Translations under genes and position numbers: made by a program
Source of the DNA: CAYNEI01 sp964396185
GTDB taxonomy: Archaea > Thermoplasmatota > SW-10-69-26
Direction of reading: 5' to 3'
Length of the DNA stretch: 52,084 nt
Assembly (NCBI GenBank): GCA_964396185.1
Contig: CAYNEI010000016.1
Span: 1 to 52,084, forward strand
Shown: one piece after another, positions 1 through 8,079 of the stretch
Layout: each line of letters starts with the position of its first letter
How positions within the stretch are numbered: position 1 is the stretch's first letter
The notes under the pieces: model-generated
The model's input: only the letters and a program-made list of their open reading frames with translations
What the model was told of the DNA's origin: nothing
Databases searched by the model: none

Positions 1-160
1 TGGCGATCGTGCCGCTGACCTCGCCAAGGTCGTTCCACCAGCCCCGGAACTCACCTAGTACGATCACCGCGACGATGGCCCAGCAGACGCCAGCAGCCCA
101 CCAGAAGATCCGTTCGAGCTGGTCCAGGTCCACGAACCCAGATCCTTCTTCATCCGGCAT
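1..160 (-). CDS. Partial small membrane protein, paralogue of the protein at 6061-6534
   Basis: Reading leftwards from an ATG at 158-160, the frame stays open to the window edge (53 codons), so the C-terminus is missing. The product starts MPDEEGSGFVDLDQLERIF, followed by one hydrophobic segment (about residues 20-35) and then a GWWNDLGEVSGTIA stretch. This matches the start of the protein at 6061-6534 (VDLEQLERLLW, a TM segment, then GWWQDAGEIALTIL) in order and spacing, so the two are paralogues. Function is not recognised. If it follows the paralogue, a heptad-repeat coiled coil would come after the membrane segment. Confidence 0.6.
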   Translation of the reverse strand, partial: MPDEEGSGFVDLDQLERIFWWAAGVCWAIVAVIVLGEFRGWWNDLGEVSGTIA

Positions 161-276
161 GAACGTTCTCCAATCCTCTATCGACCTTGAAAATCGGTGC
201 GAGACGGTGCCGAAAGTACGTTCCAATGACACAGTTGTGGTGAAAATGATGGGATCCCATCTGGCTTCGGACGCCT

Positions 277-318
277 GCGTTACATTTATAGCGTATCGTA
301 ACGCATCAGATTGTAACG
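277..318. promoter_or_regulatory. TATA box and repeated GTAACG operator of the toxin-antitoxin operon
   Basis: A TATA-like TTTATA lies at 285-290, about 30 nt before the antitoxin ATG at 319. It is flanked by an inverted repeat, GCGTTAC at 277-283 and GTAACGC at 298-304, and a further GTAACG sits at 313-318 against the start codon. The two direct copies begin 15 nt apart. RHH antitoxins usually repress their own operon by binding such arrays, so this is a likely autoregulatory operator. Confidence 0.55.
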
Positions 319-612
319 ATGAAGACAGTGACGACCCGGCTCCCAGAGGACGTCGAAGGGCTGTTGTCTGAGCTTGAGGAAGAGATGGGCGCAGACCGGT
401 CAGAGGTCCTCCGACGGCTGATCCGAGACGGCCTCGAGGATTGGCGCAAGCAGAAGGCCCTCGCACAGCTGCGAACGCATGCCATCACGCTCCGGAGGGC
501 TGCTGAGATCGCCAACGTGACCTACGTCGAGATGCTCTCCCTGGCTTCCAGGGAGGGGGTCGACACCGGTTACACGCTCGAGGAGCTCGAACGCGACCTC
601 GACAGGGTCTGA
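319..612 (+). CDS. Ribbon-helix-helix antitoxin (UPF0175-like C-terminus)
   Basis: This 97-residue protein begins MKTVTTRLPEDVEGLLSEL, a typical RHH beta strand and first helix, followed by a second helix DRSEVLRRLIRDGL. The C-terminal part (about residues 45-97) has helices like AQLRTHAITLRRAAEIANVTYVEM, reminiscent of UPF0175 antitoxins. The PIN-domain gene starts 14 nt downstream, the classical antitoxin-first order. The predicted role is to bind and neutralise that toxin and to repress the operon at the GTAACG repeats directly upstream. The ATG at 319 has a TATA box at leaderless distance. Confidence 0.75.
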   Translation: MKTVTTRLPEDVEGLLSELEEEMGADRSEVLRRLIRDGLEDWRKQKALAQLRTHAITLRRAAEIANVTYVEMLSLASREGVDTGYTLEELERDLDRV

Positions 613-626
613 GGGGGACCGACGGC

Positions 627-1121
627 ATGGTCGTGCTCGACGCCTCTGCGCTGATCCCGCTGGCGCGGATCGCGCGCTTGGACCTGATCACCTCCATCTT
701 CGATCGCTTGTCCACCACCGAGGAGGTTCGTGAGGAGGTGGTTACCCAGGGCCAACCAGGTGCAGCCGCACTCGCCGATTTCTTGGAAGACGTAACCATC
801 CACGCGGCCCCCGAACAGGCACCTGCGGTGGCGAACCTGGAAGGGCTGACCGTGGCCGACGCCTCCGTCATCCTCTTGGCTGAGCAGCGCGACGATGCTC
901 TGCTGGCCAACGACAAGGCGTTGATCGAAGTGGCGCGAAGCCACGGCGTGGCGTGCTGGTTGGTGACGAGCCTGGTCGTGCACGGCGCCCGAACGGAGAT
1001 CCTCACCGCGCAAGAGGCTCAGGATGTTCTCGAAGAGCTGGTCGAGGCAGGTATGAACCTGAGCCCCCAGGTGTTCGTGAGGATCCGCCGCAAGCTCGAC
1101 GATCTGGGGAGTAATCCGTGA
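627..1121 (+). CDS. PIN-domain toxin (VapC / DUF3368-like ribonuclease)
   Basis: This 164-residue PIN-fold protein has the first metal-binding Asp in VVLDASALIPLARI (residue 5), a conserved Glu in the TTEEVREEV stretch, and later acidic residues in LTVADASVILLA and ALLANDKALIEVA. This pattern fits the Mg-dependent PIN nuclease active site, and the C-terminal region resembles DUF3368 proteins that pair with UPF0175 antitoxins. It would cleave RNA when free of its antitoxin. A purine-rich GAGGGGGA before the ATG and the 14-nt gap to the antitoxin indicate co-translation in one operon. The exact RNA target cannot be read from the sequence. Confidence 0.75.
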   Translation: MVVLDASALIPLARIARLDLITSIFDRLSTTEEVREEVVTQGQPGAAALADFLEDVTIHAAPEQAPAVANLEGLTVADASVILLAEQRDDALLANDKALIEVARSHGVACWLVTSLVVHGARTEILTAQEAQDVLEELVEAGMNLSPQVFVRIRRKLDDLGSNP

Positions 1122-1138
1122 CAGGCCCCCCGCTCGCC

Positions 1139-1165
1139 AAGCCGCCGGCAGCCCACGGGCGGCTT
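1139..1165. terminator. Hairpin between convergent genes
   Basis: AAGCCGCC (1139-1146) and GGCGGCTT (1158-1165) form an 8-bp stem with an 11-nt loop. It sits between the PIN toxin stop and the stop codon of the convergent cupredoxin gene and could end transcription from either side. It lacks a clear T-run, so the role is inferred from position. Confidence 0.4.
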
Positions 1166-1931
1166 AGAGCCCGATCAAGTCCCGCCCGTCCACGTGGCAG
1201 GTGAGCCCTGCGGCCTCGGGTAGGCAGACCTGGGTCTCGCGGGCGTTGTTGGCCTCGCGGGTCTCCTGGATGGCATCGTCCGGGTCCGCCACGGCCGTGA
1301 TGGTGTAGGCACCCACCTTGCCGGTGGTCTCCCAGAGGGTGATCAGGGTGACCGATTCGCCGGCATCCAGGGCTGGAACGGTCAGCGTCCCGATGTTCTC
1401 AGGCGCCTGGGCACCCTGGGCGGTGAGCTCAAGGCTGGAGGCGGGCGAGGCCAGCTCGCCCACGTTCGTGACCGTCGTGGTGATGGTGACCTCCTGGCCG
1501 ACGTCGCTCTCCCCGGCCACGAGGCCGCTGACGTCGAGGTCAGGCGCGGGGTCGGGGGGTGGTCCCTCGACGATGAGCTCGTAGCCGGTCATGGACCCTG
1601 GGTGGACCTCGCAGTAGTAGGTGTAGGCGCCGGCGTCATCGAAGGTGATCTGCGTGCTGGCGCCGCTGGAGAGGAAGCCCGTGGTCCAGGCAGGTGCGCT
1701 CCCGCCGGGGCTGCCCTCCGAGGCGGTGTGGCTGACGCTGTCGTGGTTGTGCCACTCCACCGTGTCCCCTTCGTCGATCGTGAGGCTGGGTGGGTCCATC
1801 GTGAAGCCGTCGATGTGGACGTGGTGGACGCTGGCTGCCTCGGCGCCATCAGCGGCGATCAACGGTAGCATCCCGGTCAAGAGCGCCGGGACCACGAGCG
1901 CGATGCTGAGCAAGGCCTCCCTAGATGCCAT
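1164..1931 (-). CDS. Secreted plastocyanin-like cupredoxin with CARDB domain
   Basis: From the ATG at 1931 the 255-residue product has a signal peptide (SIALVVPALLTGMLPLIAA) and then a cupredoxin domain. The expected type 1 copper ligands are visible: a His in VEWHNHDSVSHT, then Cys, His and Met in YYCEVHPGSM. A CARDB-type beta domain follows (VGQEVTITTTVTNVGE, ending DDAIQETREANNARETQ). It probably acts outside the cell as an electron carrier or copper-binding surface protein. The longer in-frame start would overlap the GNAT gene, whereas the ATG at 1931 is preceded by a GAGGAGGGA Shine-Dalgarno-like motif and a TTAAAG box. Partner proteins are not nearby. Confidence 0.8.
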   Translation of the reverse strand: MASREALLSIALVVPALLTGMLPLIAADGAEAASVHHVHIDGFTMDPPSLTIDEGDTVEWHNHDSVSHTASEGSPGGSAPAWTTGFLSSGASTQITFDDAGAYTYYCEVHPGSMTGYELIVEGPPPDPAPDLDVSGLVAGESDVGQEVTITTTVTNVGELASPASSLELTAQGAQAPENIGTLTVPALDAGESVTLITLWETTGKVGAYTITAVADPDDAIQETREANNARETQVCLPEAAGLTCHVDGRDLIGL

Positions 1932-1987
1932 GGGCTGACATGGCGATCCCTCCTCTTTAAGCTCGCGGGCCAACGGATGGACCAGGC

Positions 1988-2560
1988 TCATCGAGCCCGG
2001 CCGGTGCGACGCTCCCACTCCTCTCGCAGGAGACCGTAGAAGATCTTGTCCATCCAGCGGTCCCCGCGCTTGGTGTGCCAGCGCAGCCGACCCTCCTCTG
2101 TGAAGCGTAAGCGTTCCAGCAGCTCGATGCTGGCCTCGTTGCCCTCGAGCACGACCCCGTAGAGCTTCGTGAGATCGAGGCCCTCGTAGGCGATCTCCAG
2201 GAGCAGATCCACCGCCTCGAAGGCCAAGCCCTTGCCCCAGTGGTCTGGGGAGACCCAGAAGCCGACCTCCGCGTTCTGGGATTCCTGGTCCACGCTCACA
2301 AGCCCCGCCATGCCCACGAGGGCATCGTCGTCCAGGCTGGCGATGGCGAGGTGGTAGGACTTCCCGAGCCGGCGCTCCTCGCGGGCCAGCGAGATGACCG
2401 TGGCGGCGTGGTCGCGCTCGTAGGGGTAGGGAAGGTCGGTGAACTGGCTGATGCGCTCGTCGTTGGCCTTCTCGACCAGGCGGTCCAGGTCCCCATCCTG
2501 GATGGGACGAAGCCGGATCCGTTCCGATTCGCGGGTGAGCGCCTTCTCGTCCGCGGGCAT
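1988..2560 (-). CDS. GNAT family N-acetyltransferase (RimJ/RimL type)
   Basis: This 190-residue protein starts with a RIRLRPIQDGDLDRLVEKAN segment typical of RimJ/RimL-like enzymes. The acetyl-CoA-binding region is EVGFWVSPDHWGKGLAFEAV (Q/GxxGxG-like loop WGKGLA), followed by KLYGVVLEGNEASIELLERL and FTEEGRLRW. Such enzymes acetylate protein N-termini or small molecules; the substrate here is unknown. A TTTAAG box lies at 2591-2596 on the opposite strand, about 33 nt before the ATG. It precedes the cupredoxin gene by 56 nt on the same strand, so they may share transcripts. Confidence 0.82.
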   Translation of the reverse strand: MPADEKALTRESERIRLRPIQDGDLDRLVEKANDERISQFTDLPYPYERDHAATVISLAREERRLGKSYHLAIASLDDDALVGMAGLVSVDQESQNAEVGFWVSPDHWGKGLAFEAVDLLLEIAYEGLDLTKLYGVVLEGNEASIELLERLRFTEEGRLRWHTKRGDRWMDKIFYGLLREEWERRTGRAR

Positions 2561-2695
2561 CTTACAACCGCCCCGAGGCTCCTGCGACGTTTAAGAGGCT
2601 CGCCATCGGCCGCCTCTGACGCGCCGGAAGGCTGAGAGGCCCCACTGCTGGGAGCCATAGCAAGGTTTTCCCCTGTGGCGCCGAGAGTCCAGGTC

Positions 2696-3010
2696 ATGGA
2701 CGTCATCTTGGAGTTCACCCTGGAATCCGTCGAGAACGAGGAGCACCTGAGCCGCCACATCGCCGAGGTCGTCAGCATCGTGGACGAAACCGGCCTTGAG
2801 CACACGGTCGGAGGCGCCGGGACCACGATCCTTGGCCCCCTGAACGAGGTGCTGGACTGCGTGGCCCAGTGCCACGAGGCGCTGGGAGAGGAGGCCCAGC
2901 GGATCAAGACCACGCTCACCCTGGACGTCAACGAGAACTGGCCTCCAGGCTCCATCCAGCTCCAGGCCGAGAAGGTGCGCAAGCAGCTCGCCGAGAGCCC
3001 TACAGCGTAG
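2696..3010 (+). CDS. MTH1187-family thiamine-binding protein (UPF0045)
   Basis: From the ATG at 2696 this is a 104-residue single-domain protein with the family layout: a first strand VILEFTLESV, a helix SRHIAEVVSIVDETGL, the signature GAGTTILGPLNEVLDCVAQCHEAL, and a final strand RIKTTLTLDVNENW. These ferredoxin-like-fold proteins bind thiamine or related pyrimidines in known homologues and form tetramers. A longer in-frame start seven codons upstream is less likely because the family begins at this strand. No thiamine genes are adjacent, so the physiological role is inferred only from the family. Confidence 0.75.
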   Translation: MDVILEFTLESVENEEHLSRHIAEVVSIVDETGLEHTVGGAGTTILGPLNEVLDCVAQCHEALGEEAQRIKTTLTLDVNENWPPGSIQLQAEKVRKQLAESPTA

Positions 3011-3038
3011 TCATCGCTCTCGACCGGCGACGGTCCGC

Positions 3039-3494
3039 TCACTCAGGGTGAGCTGCGCCAGCCGCCTTGTTCGTGCCCCAGAGGTTGACCACGTAGGCGG
3101 CCACCACGGCGAAACCGTACTCGGGACCGATGAGGAAGGCGTAGACCGTCACGCCCACCAAGCCCGCGTAGTACAGCAGAACATAGCCGCCGCCGATGCT
3201 CGCGGGGTCCAGCTCGGTGCCCAGCGCGTGCTCGAGCAGGAACTCCAGGCCGAAGTGGGCGGCCAGGGGCAGCGGGAGCACCACGGCCCACCAGGGCTCC
3301 CCGGCGGTGGCGTTGAGGTAGACCACGGCGGCCAGCGGGAGCGCGGCCAGGAGCACGAGCTGGTGGAGAAGAGCCTCGATGCGCTCACGGCCCCGGGCCT
3401 GGGCGATGAACATGGCTGCCAGGAGCAGGTTGACGAGGACCGCGGTGGCCACGAGGGTCAGCTCGGTTGGAGAGGCTGGGGGATGGAGGGTCAT
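3039..3494 (-). CDS. Multi-spanning membrane protein of unknown function
   Basis: From the ATG at 3494 the product has 151 residues with about four hydrophobic segments: ELTLVATAVLVNLLLAAMF, LVLLAALPLAAVVYL, WWAVVLPLPLAAHFGLEFLL, and a C-terminal pair around YVLLYYAGLVGVTVYAFLIG and YGFAVVAAYVV. No catalytic motif is recognised. This start, rather than two upstream in-frame codons, is favoured because it lies 28 nt from the TATA sequence that also serves the divergent antitoxin gene. Confidence that it is a real gene is good; the function is not assigned. Confidence 0.65.
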   Translation of the reverse strand: MTLHPPASPTELTLVATAVLVNLLLAAMFIAQARGRERIEALLHQLVLLAALPLAAVVYLNATAGEPWWAVVLPLPLAAHFGLEFLLEHALGTELDPASIGGGYVLLYYAGLVGVTVYAFLIGPEYGFAVVAAYVVNLWGTNKAAGAAHPE

Positions 3495-3517
3495 CGGGGG
3501 CTCCCGACGCATAAGAA

Positions 3518-3526
3518 CGATATACC
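3518..3526. promoter_or_regulatory. Shared, near-palindromic TATA box for divergent genes
   Basis: The sequence GATATACC reads as GGTATATC on the other strand. Its centre is about 30 nt from the antitoxin ATG (3552, plus) and about 28 nt from the membrane-protein ATG (3494, minus). Both distances fit archaeal leaderless transcription from one TATA element. Confidence 0.5.
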
Positions 3527-3551
3527 AGAAAAACCCATCTTTCCCCATACT

Positions 3552-3797
3552 ATGGCAGCATCGAAGTTCACGTTCGAGCTCGGCGAGGACCTACGGTCAG
3601 TGATCGACGCCCATCCCGAGGTCAACTGGAGCGCTGTGCTCCGACAGGCCGTCCGGCGCCACGCGGAGGCCGCGGAAATGGTCCAGCAGATCCTCGACGA
3701 GGAACACGACCCCCGCGTCCAGGCGGTGGCAGCGCACCTCAAGCGCAGAGTCGGCGAACGTTACAGAGAGGCCGTGCGCCGCCTCCAGGCCGAGTAG
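3552..3797 (+). CDS. RHH-type antitoxin (VapB-like)
   Basis: This 81-residue protein begins MAASKFTFELGEDLRSVID, followed by VNWSAVLRQAVRRHAEAAEM, matching the helix-turn-helix part of short archaeal antitoxins that pair with PIN toxins. Its stop codon is directly followed by the PIN toxin ATG with no spacer, indicating translational coupling. The ATG at 3552 lies about 30 nt from a TATA-like box at 3518-3526. The frame is open further upstream, but that part is complementary to the membrane-protein gene and is rejected. It should neutralise the downstream toxin and may repress the shared promoter. Confidence 0.72.
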   Translation: MAASKFTFELGEDLRSVIDAHPEVNWSAVLRQAVRRHAEAAEMVQQILDEEHDPRVQAVAAHLKRRVGERYREAVRRLQAE

Positions 3798-4199
3798 ATG
3801 TGGGTCGTCATCGACGCGAACATCGCCGCATCCGCCCTCGTCAAACCGGGAGGCTGGACTGCACGACAGATCAACCGCCAGGACGTCACATGGTTCGCAC
3901 CGAGCTTGATGCGGGACGAGCTCACTGCCCACGCTGAGGTGCTCGCCCGGAAGGCTGGGATCTCGACAGAGATCTGGCGGGAGCGGGTCCACCGGTTCCT
4001 CGACCGCATCGAGTCGATCCTCGAGGAGGATACCGCCAGACACCACGACCACGAACTCGTCCAGCGGGCCGCAGAAGCCGATCCGGACGACGCTGCTTAC
4101 ATGGCTGCACTGGTCGCCGTGGACGCTGAGTTCCTCTGGACCCGTGACAAGGCGCTCCTCTCTGAGCTGGCGCCGGTGGCGATCCGGGTTCCACCCTAA
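3798..4199 (+). CDS. PIN-domain ribonuclease toxin (VapC-like)
   Basis: This 133-residue protein starts MWVVIDANIAASALVKPGG, with the first active-site Asp at residue 6. The conserved Glu is in SLMRDELTAHAEVL, and the third acidic cluster is in EADPDDAAYMAALVAVDAE, followed by LWTRDKALL. This fits the archaeal PIN family (AF0591-like) of metal-dependent RNases. It abuts the upstream antitoxin exactly. It differs clearly in sequence from the PIN toxin at 627-1121, so the two pairs are independent systems rather than a recent duplication. Confidence 0.78.
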   Translation: MWVVIDANIAASALVKPGGWTARQINRQDVTWFAPSLMRDELTAHAEVLARKAGISTEIWRERVHRFLDRIESILEEDTARHHDHELVQRAAEADPDDAAYMAALVAVDAEFLWTRDKALLSELAPVAIRVPP

Positions 4200-4204
4200 C
4201 CGGC

Positions 4205-5500
<1,296 letters not shown>

Positions 5501-5575
5501 CCAGGTCACCGGTGGCGGGAAGGGTGGGGTCCGATGAAAAGGTTGCCTGGGACCAAGGCCCGGGTGAGCCCCTAA

Positions 5576-5645
5576 GATGAGGAAGCGACGCTGAGGTGAG
5601 GAAGCGACGCTGAGGTGAGGAAGCGACGCTGAGGTGAGGAAGCGA
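5576..5645. repeat. 19-bp tandem repeat, three full copies plus flanking partials
   Basis: The unit GGAAGCGACGCTGAGGTGA occurs perfectly at 5581-5599, 5600-5618 and 5619-5637, with GGAAGCGA continuing to 5645 and GATGA before. It lies in the divergent space between the synthase (minus) and the GlsB-like gene (plus). Copies are identical, which suggests recent expansion or selection as a protein-binding array. Confidence 0.9.
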
Positions 5646-5684
5646 AGGTTGACATCCCGCCACCGGGTACGCAGGCTGATCACC

Positions 5685-5957
5685 ATGGCAACGCTTCTCG
5701 GTATCCTCGCGTTCCTGCTGCTCGGCGCACTCGCCGGTTGGCTGGCTGGCCTGCTCATCCGTGGCCACGGCTTCGGTCTCCTGGCCAACATCCTCATCGG
5801 CGCCCTAGGCGCTCTCGTGGGTGGGTTGCTCTTCGACTGGGCGGGCTGGGGAACCGGGGACGGGTTCCTGAGCGAGCTGCTCGTCGCCTTCGTCGGGGCC
5901 GCCGTGCTCCTCCTCGTCACCGGCGTGCTCGGCCGCGTGATGGGCATGCGTCGCTGA
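5685..5957 (+). CDS. GlsB/YeaQ/YmgE family small membrane protein
   Basis: From the ATG at 5685 the 90-residue product has three glycine-rich membrane segments: GILAFLLLGALAGWLAGLLI, GLLANILIGALGALVGGLLF, and LLVAFVGAAVLLLVTGVLG. The spacing and the GALAGWLAGLL signature match transglycosylase-associated (GlsB/YeaQ) proteins, which are 80-95 residues long. These are stress-linked membrane proteins of unclear biochemical role in bacteria and archaea. The ATG upstream at 5634 would start inside the tandem repeat and add charged residues not seen in the family, so it was rejected. Confidence 0.78.
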   Translation: MATLLGILAFLLLGALAGWLAGLLIRGHGFGLLANILIGALGALVGGLLFDWAGWGTGDGFLSELLVAFVGAAVLLLVTGVLGRVMGMRR

Positions 5958-6060
5958 CCGGACTGGCAACGTTCGGCCACTGGACCAGCCCCTGGAAGCT
6001 TCGGACCACCCCCCTACAAAATCGTTCCTCCGATAGGTGCGTGCCCGGACCTGAACCTTC

Positions 6061-6534
6061 ATGGCCTCCAAGCCCCCATCCCACCCCGTGGACCTGGAAC
6101 AACTCGAACGCCTCCTTTGGATCCTCACCGCCCTCTTCTTCACCGGTGCCGCGATCACGCTTGTGGGCGAGCTTGTCGGCTGGTGGCAGGACGCCGGCGA
6201 AATCGCTCTCACGATCCTGACCGTCGGGGGGGTCTTCGTGGGGGTCGCAGCGCTCGGGACTGGTGCCACCCGCACCCAGGCCCACGGGCTTGAGACGCAA
6301 CTCGGTACCATCCAGGGAACCTTAGGCGGCATGGACCGCACGCTTGGGGGCATGGACCACAAGCTCGGCGGCATGGACCACAAGCTGGAGAAGCTAGACG
6401 GCATCGAGGCCGCCCTGGTCCAAGAGGATGGGATGCTGGACAGGCTGGATGTGGTCCAGGTCCACCTCGACGCTCAGACCGGCGTGATGGACCGGCAACT
6501 CTCCATCCTGGCTGAGATCCGCGACCGCCTCTGA
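6061..6534 (+). CDS. Membrane-anchored protein with LGGMD heptad repeats
   Basis: This 157-residue protein has two hydrophobic segments (about residues 19-40 and 50-68) followed by a long amphipathic helix. Residues about 84-112 contain three near-identical seven-residue repeats of the type TLGGMDR/HKLGGMDH, then KLEKLDGIEAALVQEDGML. At DNA level this is a 21-bp tandem repeat near 6322-6390. The repeat period predicts a coiled coil. The first 60 residues match the partial protein at 1-160, so the family occurs at least twice here. Function is unknown; a membrane-tethered oligomeric coil is the reasonable structural guess. Confidence 0.65.
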   Translation: MASKPPSHPVDLEQLERLLWILTALFFTGAAITLVGELVGWWQDAGEIALTILTVGGVFVGVAALGTGATRTQAHGLETQLGTIQGTLGGMDRTLGGMDHKLGGMDHKLEKLDGIEAALVQEDGMLDRLDVVQVHLDAQTGVMDRQLSILAEIRDRL

Positions 6535-6559
6535 CAGGGTCCAACGCCATCGGCGCAGG

Positions 6560-7948
6560 TCAACTGCGCGCCCCGAACCTGACGCGCACGGGCCCTCCGG
6601 GGCGCAGCGTGATGCTCGGTTCCGGGGCTGGTGGAGCTGGGTCGACGGGCTCCAGGGTGTGGGCTTGGAGGATCCTTGCTAGGATGAGCCGAGCTTCGAG
6701 AAGCGCGAACGTGTTCCCGATGCAGGTCCGCGGGCCACCACCGAAGGGGAAGTAGGCCAAGCGGGGGAGATCCTCGGTGGAGCCATCCAGCCAGCGCTCG
6801 GGGCGGAACGCGAGCGGGGCCTCGTAGAACTGGGGGGAGCGGTGGGTGACCCACTGGCTCATCATGAACTGGGTACCCTTTGGGATGACGTGCCCATCGA
6901 GCTCGATCTCCTCGGCCGCCTCTCGCCCGATCCCCCAGGCTGGCGGGTAGAGGCGCATGGCCTCGTCCACGGTGGCGCACAGGTACGGCATCTCATCGAG
7001 GTCTGCTGGCGTGGGCGCCTGGCGCCCGATGGTGGCGTCGAGCTCTTCGTGGAGACGCTTCTGGCACATGGGGTGGCGTGCGAGTAGATCCAGTGCCCAG
7101 GTCAGGGTGAGTGCTGTGGTCTCGTGGCCGGCCACGAGCATGGTGATCAGCTCGTCCCTGAGCTCGGCGTCTGTGAGCGCCCCTCCGCCCGCGTCGCTGG
7201 CGCGCACCAGGCGGCTGAGCAGATCCTCACCTCCTGGATCGGCTCGACGATCGGCGATGAACGTGTCCACGAGCGAGCGCAGCTCGGCCACGCCCCGGTC
7301 GTAGCGGCGCTTGCCGGGGGTGGGGAGGTGGCGGGCCAGCACGAGAAGCGCCCGGTTGCTTGCCCGGAAGCGATCCATCATGGCTTCCAGGGCCTCGCCG
7401 ATCTCCCGTGCCCGTGCGTCGACGTCCACGGCGAAGAGCGTGATGGCCGCGATGTCCAGCGTCAGCCGCATGGCATCGGCGTGGACCTCGCGGACGTCGC
7501 CTGGTTGGATGCGCTCGAGCATCCGGTCGGTCTGGTCGACCATGGCACCTGCGTAGGCCTGGACCTGGCTGGGGCGGAAGGTGGGTTGGGCGAGCTGGCG
7601 GTGGGCAAGCCAGACGTCGCCTTCGCTGGTGAGCAACCCTGAGCCCAGGGCGTCGCCGACGGTCTCGCGCAGGAAGCGTTGCTTGCGGAAGCTGCGGCTG
7701 GAGCGTACCAGGATCTCCTCCATGAGCTCGGGCTCGGTGACCAGCAGCACGTTGATGTGGGCCAGGCGGAAGCGGGCCAACGGGCCATGATCGCTAGCCA
7801 GCTGCTCGAGGAAGGCGAGGGGGTCTTTCGTGTAAGCGGAGAGGTGGCCGAGCAGCCAGTGCCCGTCGGGTGCCTGGATCGGCGGCGTTGGGGTGGCCAG
7901 TCGGCTCAGCATCGAGACGGGGAAGTGGGCGGGGGAGGATGAAGGCAT
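6560..7948 (-). CDS. Cytochrome P450 monooxygenase
   Basis: This 462-residue P450 shows the I-helix oxygen-activation motif AGHETT (273-278), the K-helix ExxR as EAMR (329-332), the PERW motif (FRPERWLDG), and the haem-binding loop FPFGGGPRTCIG with the cysteine thiolate at about 409. The length and the FRPERW and FGGGPR motifs resemble the CYP102/CYP4-like clade rather than short CYP119-type archaeal P450s. It would hydroxylate a lipid or other hydrophobic substrate using O2 and an external electron donor. No ferredoxin or reductase gene is adjacent. The N-terminal region lacks a long membrane anchor, suggesting a soluble enzyme. Confidence 0.92.
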   Translation of the reverse strand: MPSSSPAHFPVSMLSRLATPTPPIQAPDGHWLLGHLSAYTKDPLAFLEQLASDHGPLARFRLAHINVLLVTEPELMEEILVRSSRSFRKQRFLRETVGDALGSGLLTSEGDVWLAHRQLAQPTFRPSQVQAYAGAMVDQTDRMLERIQPGDVREVHADAMRLTLDIAAITLFAVDVDARAREIGEALEAMMDRFRASNRALLVLARHLPTPGKRRYDRGVAELRSLVDTFIADRRADPGGEDLLSRLVRASDAGGGALTDAELRDELITMLVAGHETTALTLTWALDLLARHPMCQKRLHEELDATIGRQAPTPADLDEMPYLCATVDEAMRLYPPAWGIGREAAEEIELDGHVIPKGTQFMMSQWVTHRSPQFYEAPLAFRPERWLDGSTEDLPRLAYFPFGGGPRTCIGNTFALLEARLILARILQAHTLEPVDPAPPAPEPSITLRPGGPVRVRFGARS

Positions 7949-8079
7949 CGGGTGGTGTGGCCTACACGCGTGACAACGGTCGCTCTAAGGACTTCACAGT
8001 CTATCCGGAGCTTGTAGGCCGCTAGGCCCACCTTGGAGTGGGCCGTGGGAGGCAGCCACGTTTGGGAGCTGAAGGGAGC

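Noticed and set aside
5576..5645. CRISPR-like array
   Set aside because: The copies are direct tandem units with no spacers and no cas genes.
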